Source: Oscillospiraceae bacterium
GTDB taxonomy: Bacteria; Bacillota; Clostridia; Oscillospirales; Ruminococcaceae
Length of the DNA stretch: 6,426 nt
NCBI GenBank assembly: GCA_017472375.1
Contig: JAFUQL010000209.1
Location: 1 to 6,426, forward strand
Reading direction: 5' to 3'
A program made the position numbers and the translations under genes. Shown here one piece after another: positions 1 to 4,804 of the stretch; the stretch's first letter is position 1; each line of letters starts with the position of its first letter. The notes beneath the pieces are model-generated. The model made no database searches, had not been told where the DNA came from, and worked only from the letters and a program-made list of their open reading frames with translations.

Positions 1-1775
1 GCATCTTTGTGGTACGTCCCGGCGGCAGTATTCCCGTCGATGGCATCGTGCTGGAAGGCACCGGTGCCGTCAACGAAGCCGCCCTGACCGGCGAAAGCAT
101 CCCCGTGGACAAGGCCCCCGGCGACCGGGTGTCCGCTGCCACCCTGAACCAGTCCGGCTTCATCCGCTGTGAGGCCACCCGCGTGGGCGAGGACACCACC
201 CTGGCCCAGATTATCCAGATGGTCAGCGACGCTGCCGCCACCAAGGCTCCCATCGCCAAGATTGCGGACCGGGTGTCCGGCGTGTTTGTGCCCGCGGTCA
301 TCACCATCGCGGTCATCACCACCATCGTGTGGCTGGCGCTGGGGCAGACGGTCAGCTTTGCGCTGGCCCGGGGCATCTCGGTGCTGGTCATCAGCTGCCC
401 CTGTGCGCTGGGCCTTGCCACCCCCGTGGCCATCATGGTGGGCAGCGGCCTGGGCGCCAAGCACGGCATCCTGTTCAAGACGGCTGCCAGCCTTGAGGCC
501 GCCGGCCGGGTGGACACGGTGGTGCTGGACAAGACCGGCACTGTCACCGCCGGTGAACCCAAAGTTACCGACATCCTGCCCGCCGAGGGCATGGAGGAGG
601 GTGCGCTGCTGACCCTGGCCGCCGCCTTGGAGGGCCCCAGCGAGCATCCGCTGGCCCGGGCCATCCTGGCCGAGGCGGATGCCCGCGGCATTGAGATCGA
701 GCAGGGCATGGTCACCGAGTTCGCCGCCCTGCCGGGCAATGGCCTGCGGGCGAAGGTGGGCGGCAAAGCCGCCTGTGCAGGCAGTGCCGCCTTCCTGAAG
801 CCCCAGGGCGAACTGGCCCGGGCCGGCGAGGAACTGGCCGGGCAGGGCAAGACCCCCCTGTACTTTGCCATTGAGGGCAAGGTGCTGGGCCTCATCGCTG
901 TGGCAGACGTGGTCAAGCCCTCCAGCGCCGAGGCCATCCGCCAGCTCAAGGGCATGGGCCTTGAGGTGGTCATGCTCACCGGCGACAACCAGCGCACCGC
1001 CGACGCCATCGGCGCACAGGTGGGCGTGGACCGGGTGGTGGCCGGCGTTCTGCCCGACGGCAAGGAGGCCGAGGTGCGCCGCCTTGCCCAGTATGGCAGT
1101 GTGGCCATGGTGGGCGACGGCATCAACGACGCCCCCGCCCTGACCCGTGCGGACGTGGGCATCGCCATTGGCGCCGGCGCGGACGTGGCCATTGACGCTG
1201 CCGATCTGGTGCTGATGAAGAGCGACCTGCTGGACGTGGCCGCCGCCATCCGCCTGAGCCGCCAGGTGCTGAAGAACATCCACGAGAACCTGTTCTGGGC
1301 GTTCTTCTACAACATCATCGGCATCCCGCTGGCGGCGGGCGTATACATCCAGCTTCTGGGCTGGCAGCTGAACCCCATGTTCGGCGCTGCCGCCATGAGC
1401 CTGTCCAGCTTCTGCGTGGTGACCAACGCCCTGCGGCTGAACCTGTTCGATGTACACAGCACCCGCAAGGACCGCCCAAAAAAGAAGAAGGCAAGACCCG
1501 AACCCGAAGCCCCCGCGGGACCCGCCGCGGAAGCGATAGAACTGACTGAAGAAAAAGGAGAATCCACCATGACTGTTGTGATGAAGATCGAGGGCATGAT
1601 GTGCCCCCACTGCCAGGCCCGCGTGCACAAGGTGCTGAACGAGCTGGAGAACGTGAACGCCACCGTGGACCTGGAGAACGCCAGCGCCACCGTGACCTGC
1701 CCCGAGGGCACCGACACCGCTGCCCTGAAGAAGGCCGTGGAGGACGCCGGCTACACCGTCACCGGCATGAACTGA
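1..1775 (+). CDS. copA: Cu(I)-exporting P1B-type ATPase with fused C-terminal HMA domain, 5'-truncated
   Basis: This membrane pump uses ATP to export Cu(I) from the cytoplasm. The frame is already open at the window edge (first whole codon at base 3), so the N-terminus, the first membrane helices and part of the actuator domain are missing. Counting residues from the codon at base 9: TGES actuator loop 27-30, membrane segments about 91-112 and 118-140, CPC metal site 130-132, phosphorylated Asp174 in DKTGT, the nucleotide-binding-domain HP pair 213-214, TGDN 324-327, GDGIND 369-374, and final helices about 428-450 and 457-478. The last two carry Tyr434-Asn435 and MSLSS 463-467, the Cu(I)-type (P1B-1) signature. 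A Lys-rich then Pro/Ala/Glu-rich linker (487-520) leads into an HMA domain (521-588) with GMMCPHC. The family normally carries HMA domains at the N-terminus, so the C-terminal one is unusual. It is directly followed by csoR. Ag(I) could also be a substrate. Confidence 0.95.
   Translation, partial: IFVVRPGGSIPVDGIVLEGTGAVNEAALTGESIPVDKAPGDRVSAATLNQSGFIRCEATRVGEDTTLAQIIQMVSDAAATKAPIAKIADRVSGVFVPAVITIAVITTIVWLALGQTVSFALARGISVLVISCPCALGLATPVAIMVGSGLGAKHGILFKTAASLEAAGRVDTVVLDKTGTVTAGEPKVTDILPAEGMEEGALLTLAAALEGPSEHPLARAILAEADARGIEIEQGMVTEFAALPGNGLRAKVGGKAACAGSAAFLKPQGELARAGEELAGQGKTPLYFAIEGKVLGLIAVADVVKPSSAEAIRQLKGMGLEVVMLTGDNQRTADAIGAQVGVDRVVAGVLPDGKEAEVRRLAQYGSVAMVGDGINDAPALTRADVGIAIGAGADVAIDAADLVLMKSDLLDVAAAIRLSRQVLKNIHENLFWAFFYNIIGIPLAAGVYIQLLGWQLNPMFGAAAMSLSSFCVVTNALRLNLFDVHSTRKDRPKKKKARPEPEAPAGPAAEAIELTEEKGESTMTVVMKIEGMMCPHCQARVHKVLNELENVNATVDLENASATVTCPEGTDTAALKKAVEDAGYTVTGMN
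1475..1484 (+). other. candidate slippery run at the copA-copZ junction
   Basis: In the copA frame this reads C CCA AAA AAG. It contains two overlapping heptamers of the X XXY YYZ type, CCCAAAA (1475-1481) and AAAAAAG (1478-1484), which permit -1 tRNA slippage. In the -1 frame translation would end at TGA 1547-1549, giving CopA without the HMA domain, five bases before the copZ ribosome binding site begins. A 6-bp GC stem (1513-1518 with 1525-1530) lies downstream, but about 28 bases away, further than the usual stimulator distance. The run also just encodes a Lys cluster, so function is speculative. Confidence 0.25.
1554..1560 (+). promoter_or_regulatory. internal ribosome binding site for the copZ start
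   Basis: AAAGGAG lies 8 bases before the ATG at 1569, inside the open copA frame. Its strength and spacing match the sites used by gluQ and the DUF362 gene in this window. In the copA frame it encodes part of a Glu/Lys-rich linker (EEKGE), so a chance origin is possible, but the match to a normal start region is good. Confidence 0.55.
1569..1775 (+). CDS. copZ: CopZ-like copper chaperone, internal in-frame start within copA
   Basis: This 68-residue HMA domain (ferredoxin-like fold) could be a free Cu(I) chaperone that hands copper to the ATPase or to CsoR. The metal loop is GMMCPHC, with the two cysteines at residues 12 and 15 of the short product, and the length is that of a typical stand-alone CopZ. 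The ATG is in the same frame as copA with no stop between them, so the domain is also made as the pump's C-terminus. A separate product is inferred from a strong ribosome binding site 8 bases upstream of the ATG and from the low-complexity linker before it. If the internal start is not used, this is simply the last domain of CopA. The domain assignment is firm; independent translation is likely but unproven. Confidence 0.55.
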   Translation: MTVVMKIEGMMCPHCQARVHKVLNELENVNATVDLENASATVTCPEGTDTAALKKAVEDAGYTVTGMN

Positions 1776-1776
1776 G

Positions 1777-2040
1777 ATGCAGGCTGACCACGAGAGCGTG
1801 ACCCGGCTGGTCAAGACCGCGCGGGGCCAGCTGGACGGCGTGCTGCGCATGGTGGAGGAAGACCGCTACTGCATGGACGTGGCCAATCAGCTTCTGGCCG
1901 CTCAGGCGGTGCTGCGCAAGGCCACCCGGGAGATCCTGCGGGCGCACATGGCCGCCTGTGTCACCGATGCGGTGGCCGCCGAGGATGCCGCCGCCAAGAT
2001 CGACGAGCTGGTGACCCTGTTCGACAAGATGACCAAATAA
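1777..2040 (+). CDS. csoR: CsoR-family Cu(I)-sensing transcriptional repressor
   Basis: This 87-residue, all-helical cytoplasmic repressor belongs to the CsoR/RcnR (DUF156) family. Such proteins bind DNA as tetramers and release it when the metal binds. The Cu(I) ligand set is complete: Cys32, His57 and Cys61, the last two as HxxxC. The second-shell residues Tyr31 and Glu77 are also present. All five match Mycobacterium tuberculosis CsoR (Y35, C36, H61, C65, E81) at a constant offset of four. This argues for a copper sensor rather than RcnR (Ni/Co) or FrmR (formaldehyde). The ATG follows the copA stop by one base and has no clear ribosome binding site, so translation is probably coupled to copA/copZ. 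The gene probably autoregulates the operon, but the promoter and operator are outside the window. Being last in the operon means it is produced only when the pump is transcribed. Confidence 0.93.
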   Translation: MQADHESVTRLVKTARGQLDGVLRMVEEDRYCMDVANQLLAAQAVLRKATREILRAHMAACVTDAVAAEDAAAKIDELVTLFDKMTK

Positions 2041-2043
2041 AAT

Positions 2044-2083
2044 ACGCGCCCCGGCTTTGCTGTAAGTCGGGGCGCGTGTTTTT
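2044..2083 (+). terminator. intrinsic terminator of the copper operon, possibly bidirectional
   Basis: A perfect 10-bp stem (2044-2053 with 2068-2077) extends to about 14 pairs if one G-T pair is allowed. It has a short loop and is followed by five T's at 2079-2083. It starts four bases after the csoR stop. An A-rich run just before it (2035-2044) would act as a U-tract on the minus strand, so it may also terminate the convergent gluQ gene, which stops at 2109. Confidence 0.9.
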
Positions 2084-2108
2084 GTATGCGGAGGCTGACA
2101 AAATTGTA

Positions 2109-3047
2109 TCAGAACAGCCCGGCGGGCAGGCAGATGTCCTCTTTGGGCACCTTGGCCCAGTCAAAGTCGGGCAGGAGCTGTTCAGGGGTCCTGGGGGCGG
2201 GCTCCTCCTGCAGGCCTGCCGCAAAGGCCAGGCGGCCGATGATCTCGGCGGGGGTGTACCGGGCGGCCAGCTGCTCCAGGCTCACATCTCCGTCCCGCTT
2301 GGACAGCCGCCGCCCGTCCGGGGCCAGCAGCAGGGGAAGGTGATAGAACTTCGGCGCGGGCAGCCCCAGCGTTTCATACAGCCAGAGCTGCCGGGGGGTG
2401 GAGGTCAGCAGGTCGGCGCCGCGCACCACCTGCGTCACCCCCATGAGGGCGTCATCCACCACCACCGCCAACTGGTAGGCAAACACTCCGTCCGCCCGCC
2501 GCAGCAGGAAGTCCCCGCAGTCGGCGGCGAGGTTCTCGGCGTAGGGGCCCATGTGCCCGTCGGTGAAGGCCACGGTGCGGTCGGGCACCTGCACCCTCCA
2601 TGCGGGCGGGCGCTGGCGGCTGCGCTCGGCCACCTCTGCGGGGGCCAGCCCCCGGCAGGTACCTGCATACAGCACCTGTCCGTCCGAGCGGTGGGGCGCA
2701 CTGGCCGCGTGCAGCTGGCTGCGGCTGCAGAAGCAGGGATACACCAGCCCCATCTCTGCCAGCCGGTCGTAGTATTCCTGATAGATGTGGGAGCGCTCGC
2801 TCTGGTAATAGGAGCCGTCCGGTCCGCCGGTGCTGCCGCCCTCATCCCAGCCAAGGCCCAGCCAGTTCAGGTCCTGTTCCAGCAGGTCCGCGTAGGCGCG
2901 GGGGCAGCGGGCGACGTCCAAATCCTCAATGCGCAGCACCACCTGCCCGCCCTGCGCGCGGGCGCTCAGCCAGGCCAGCAGGGTGCACATCAGGTTGCCC
3001 AGATGCATCCGCCCCGAGGGAGAGGGCGCATAACGTCCTTTTTCCAT
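2109..3047 (-). CDS. gluQ: glutamyl-Q tRNA(Asp) synthetase
   Basis: This enzyme activates glutamate and attaches it to the queuosine base at position 34 of tRNA(Asp), a modification of the anticodon wobble base. The 312-residue protein has the class I synthetase catalytic core and lacks the anticodon-binding domain of full GluRS (about 470-490 residues). Visible motifs are GRYAPSPSG at 4-12, a HIGH-type HLGN at 15-18, RIEDLD at 39-44, a zinc site Cys105, Cys107, Tyr127 and Cys131 matching the GluQRS CxC..Y..C pattern, QLAVVVDDA at 192-200, and a KMSKS-type RLSKR at 247-251. An upstream in-frame ATG at 3077 would add ten residues. The start at 3047 is preferred because AGGAGG lies 7 bases before it and the core begins at once. 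It is probably transcribed from the AT-rich spacer, perhaps also by read-through from the M18 gene. A degenerate GluRS paralogue is less likely given the intact motifs. Confidence 0.9.
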   Translation of the reverse strand: MEKGRYAPSPSGRMHLGNLMCTLLAWLSARAQGGQVVLRIEDLDVARCPRAYADLLEQDLNWLGLGWDEGGSTGGPDGSYYQSERSHIYQEYYDRLAEMGLVYPCFCSRSQLHAASAPHRSDGQVLYAGTCRGLAPAEVAERSRQRPPAWRVQVPDRTVAFTDGHMGPYAENLAADCGDFLLRRADGVFAYQLAVVVDDALMGVTQVVRGADLLTSTPRQLWLYETLGLPAPKFYHLPLLLAPDGRRLSKRDGDVSLEQLAARYTPAEIIGRLAFAAGLQEEPAPRTPEQLLPDFDWAKVPKEDICLPAGLF

Positions 3048-3054
3048 GGAAGTC

Positions 3055-3060
3055 CCTCCT
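3055..3060 (-). promoter_or_regulatory. ribosome binding site of gluQ
   Basis: On the minus strand this reads AGGAGG, 7 bases before the ATG at 3047. It decides that start over the longer in-frame ATG at 3077. Confidence 0.85.
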
Positions 3061-3095
3061 CTGAAAAGTGAAAACACGCGGTATATTTTTTACAG

Positions 3096-3101
3096 ATTAT
3101 A
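3096..3101 (-). promoter_or_regulatory. candidate -10 element of a gluQ promoter
   Basis: The minus strand carries a perfect TATAAT about 49 bases upstream of the gluQ ATG, inside an AT-rich patch. No good -35 hexamer is found at 16-18 bases. That position (about 3119-3124) falls inside the palindrome at 3112-3143, so the promoter may depend on an activator or be blocked by a protein bound there. It may also be chance in AT-rich DNA. Confidence 0.45.
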
Positions 3102-3111
3102 CGAATTGTTG

Positions 3112-3143
3112 CTTTCTGGCCGACGTATCCGGCGGCCAGAAGG
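3112..3143. repeat. intergenic inverted repeat between the M18 gene and gluQ
   Basis: TTCTGGCCG (3114-3122) and CGGCCAGAA (3133-3141) are perfect reverse complements around a 10-base spacer. Two more outer pairs (one G-T) bring the stem to 11. No T-run follows on either strand, so it is a poor intrinsic terminator. It sits where the -35 of the gluQ promoter would be. It could be an operator, an mRNA-stabilising hairpin, or part of a dispersed repeat; the sequence alone does not decide. Confidence 0.7.
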
Positions 3144-3204
3144 AGACATCCGCTGGCTTAAAGTCAACAAAAAGTAGAAATAGACGATAAAATACAAAGA
3201 GGAA

Positions 3205-4611
3205 TCAAAGCATCAGCGGTGTTTCGAACTCATCCAGCGAGGCCTCGGCAGGTGCAGCGGGGGTGTCGAATACGCGGGTGGCGCTCAGGTCCTGAGCACA
3301 GGCGGTCGGGGCGCTGCCCAGATGCCAAACCCCGTCTCCGCTGCAGCGCAGGCCGCTCTGATAGAAGGCCTCACAGGCGCGCAGCAGATGCTCCGCATCC
3401 AGTGCGCCGGCGGTCTCCACCGCGGCGTGCATGGCAAGCTGAGGAGCGCCCATATCCACCATGGGCACACTCACCGAGTGGGTCAGCAAATTGCCCAGCG
3501 TGCTGCCGCCGGGCAGGTCGGGGCGATTGGTGAACACCTGCATGGGCACCCCGGCCCGGCGCAGCACCTCGGCGAACACCGCACCGGTCAGCCCGTCGGT
3601 GGTGTACTTCTGGTTGGCGCTGTACTTCAGCACCGGGCCCTTGTTCAGCAGCACCGGGTTCACCGGGTCGCTCTTTTCGGGGAAGTTGGGGTGCCGGGCG
3701 TGGGCGTTGTCGGCGCTCACCGCAAAGCTGCCCGCAAAGGCGGCCAGTACGTCCTGTTCGCTGCCGCCCTGTGCCAGCACAGCCCGGCGCAGCACATCGG
3801 CGGTGAAGCTGCCCAGTGCGCCCTGCCGGGTGCCGCTGCCCACCTCCTCATTGTCCAGCAGGAACCAGGCGGCGGCGTCTCCGTCGGCGGAGAGAAAACC
3901 CTCCAGCGTGGCCCACGCGCATTCCAGGTCGTCGATGCGGGGCGCTGCCAGAAACTCCCGGTCCGGGCCAAGGAGCACCGCATCCTGCCGGGGGACAAGA
4001 TTCAGATCAGCGCCCAGAATGTCCTCAGAGCGCACCGCAAGCTCAGCGGCGATCAGCTTCCGCAGATCGGTGCAGCCCTCAGCGCCATACAGGGGCTGCA
4101 GGTCCGCCGCCGGGTCGAAGCGGTGGCCGCTGTTCAGGTCCCGCTGCATATGGATGGCCAGGCTGGGGATGATGAGCAGGTCCCGGTCCAGGTACACAAG
4201 GCGGCTCTCGATGCGGCCCTCGTGCCGCAGGATGACCCGGCCCGCCACGGTCAGGGGGCGGTCCAGCCAGCTGTAGTGGATGCCGCCGCCGTAGCCCTCC
4301 ACCGGGGCGCGGGTGTAGCCCGCAGCAGGGCGGCCCTCCAGCTGTTTCAGCCGCCAGGTGGGGCTGTCGCTGTGGGCCAGGGCCAGCTTCCAGCCAGTCA
4401 CAGGGCGGGCGGGCAGGCGAAAGGCCGCGATGGCACTGCCGCCGCGGATCACATAATACTTTCCGCCGGAAAAATGCCAGGGCTCCTGTTCGCTCAGGGG
4501 GCGGTAGCCGGCGGCCTCCAGCCGGCGGCGGGCGGTCTGCACACTGTGCCACGGGCTGGGGCTCTGGTCGATGAAGGTGCAGAGATCCTGCAACGGATGA
4601 AGCTGTTTCAT
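3205..4611 (-). CDS. apeB: M18 family aminopeptidase (aspartyl aminopeptidase-like)
   Basis: This cytosolic two-metal aminopeptidase removes N-terminal residues, in many family members acidic ones, and usually assembles as a dodecamer. Family blocks occur in order over 468 residues: HSDSP 80-84, YGGGIHYSWLDRPL 107-120, IPSLAIHMQRDLN 148-160, the EF..APRIDDL block 219-229, DNEEVGSGTRQGA 253-265, SADNAHARHPNFPEK 299-313, GGSTLGN 368-374 and DMGAPQLAMH 386-395. The expected metal ligands His80, Asp227, Glu256, Asp301 and His395 and the catalytic base Glu255 are all present, so it should be active. The start at 4611 has GGGAGG 7 bases upstream; a longer frame from 4713 would run through the promoter and terminator. 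The last roughly 45 residues (about 425-468), rich in Ala, Pro, Asp and Glu, extend past the usual M18 end. No T-tracted terminator follows, so read-through into gluQ is possible. Substrate preference cannot be read from the sequence. Confidence 0.92.
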   Translation of the reverse strand: MKQLHPLQDLCTFIDQSPSPWHSVQTARRRLEAAGYRPLSEQEPWHFSGGKYYVIRGGSAIAAFRLPARPVTGWKLALAHSDSPTWRLKQLEGRPAAGYTRAPVEGYGGGIHYSWLDRPLTVAGRVILRHEGRIESRLVYLDRDLLIIPSLAIHMQRDLNSGHRFDPAADLQPLYGAEGCTDLRKLIAAELAVRSEDILGADLNLVPRQDAVLLGPDREFLAAPRIDDLECAWATLEGFLSADGDAAAWFLLDNEEVGSGTRQGALGSFTADVLRRAVLAQGGSEQDVLAAFAGSFAVSADNAHARHPNFPEKSDPVNPVLLNKGPVLKYSANQKYTTDGLTGAVFAEVLRRAGVPMQVFTNRPDLPGGSTLGNLLTHSVSVPMVDMGAPQLAMHAAVETAGALDAEHLLRACEAFYQSGLRCSGDGVWHLGSAPTACAQDLSATRVFDTPAAPAEASLDEFETPLML

Positions 4612-4618
4612 GGGTCGT

Positions 4619-4624
4619 CCTCCC
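4619..4624 (-). promoter_or_regulatory. ribosome binding site of the M18 aminopeptidase gene
   Basis: On the minus strand GGGAGG lies 7 bases before the ATG at 4611. It fixes the start there rather than at the in-frame ATG at 4713. Confidence 0.8.
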
Positions 4625-4640
4625 GGAATGGTCTGATCCC

Positions 4641-4649
4641 AGTATAGCA
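4641..4649 (-). promoter_or_regulatory. candidate extended -10 promoter of the M18 aminopeptidase gene
   Basis: The minus strand reads TGCTATACT, an extended -10 element (TGnTATAnT), 29 bases before the ATG at 4611. A clear -35 is absent, only a T-rich stretch about 16-18 bases upstream, which is acceptable for extended -10 promoters. It lies between the upstream terminator (4707-4744) and the ribosome binding site, consistent with an independent transcript. Confidence 0.5.
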
Positions 4650-4659
4650 CATCCGGCAT

Positions 4660-4716
4660 GAAAACAAAACGGCGGGGTTTTCCACACAAACCTCTCAGAG
4701 CGGTGGAAAACAAAAC
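4660..4716. repeat. 11-bp direct repeat of a T-tract sequence
   Basis: GAAAACAAAAC occurs at 4660-4670 and again at 4706-4716, the second copy forming the U-tract of the terminator. The first copy follows (minus-strand sense) a weak GGTTT/AAACC stem, so it may be the remnant of a second, tandem terminator, or just a local duplication. Confidence 0.4.
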
Positions 4717-4744
4717 AGCGCCGCCCCGGCAAAGGGCAGCGCTG
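4707..4744 (-). terminator. intrinsic terminator of the DUF362 gene
   Basis: Read on the minus strand, an 11-bp stem (4734-4744 with 4716-4726, one G-T pair) with a 7-base loop is followed by TTTTGTTTT (4715-4707). It lies about 60 bases after the DUF362 stop and separates that gene from the M18 transcript. Confidence 0.88.
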
Positions 4745-4757
4745 AGGGGAACCGCTG

Positions 4758-4783
4758 GGCGCAGGGGATAGACCGCCTGCGCC
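4758..4783. repeat. GC-rich hairpin in the 3' UTR of the DUF362 gene
   Basis: GGCGCAGG (4758-4765) and CCTGCGCC (4776-4783) form a perfect 8-bp stem with a 10-base loop, between the DUF362 stop and its terminator. No T-run follows, so it is not itself a terminator; it could stabilise the mRNA end or be chance in GC-rich DNA. Confidence 0.5.
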
Positions 4784-4804
4784 AGGGAACAGTATACGGT
4801 GGGG

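Noticed and set aside
1307..1717. 136-codon minus-strand open frame opposite the copA/copZ junction
   Set aside because: It is antisense to a conserved membrane helix and HMA domain, with Ser/Ala-rich filler sequence and no start signals.
2044..2077. The CGCGCCCC...GGGGCGCG palindrome as a CsoR operator
   Set aside because: CsoR operators are GC-rich palindromes, but this one lies after the operon, forms a strong hairpin and is followed by five T's, so it is a terminator.
2076..3071. 331-codon plus-strand open frame opposite gluQ
   Set aside because: It begins inside the stem of the csoR terminator, lacks a ribosome binding site, and is low-complexity filler antisense to a well-conserved synthetase.
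3112..3143. The palindrome as an intrinsic terminator of the M18 gene
   Set aside because: Neither flank carries a T-run directly after the stem, unlike the two clear terminators in this window.
3322..4647. Long 441-codon plus-strand open frame opposite the M18 gene
   Set aside because: It is the GC-rich mirror of a gene with every M18 motif intact. Its translation is Gly/Ala/Gln/His-rich filler with no recognisable domain and no ribosome binding site at its start.
4612..4713. N-terminal extension of the M18 protein to ATG 4713
   Set aside because: The added 34 codons cover the extended -10, the ribosome binding site and part of the region next to the upstream terminator; the start at 4611 has GGGAGG at proper spacing and fits the family's N-terminus.
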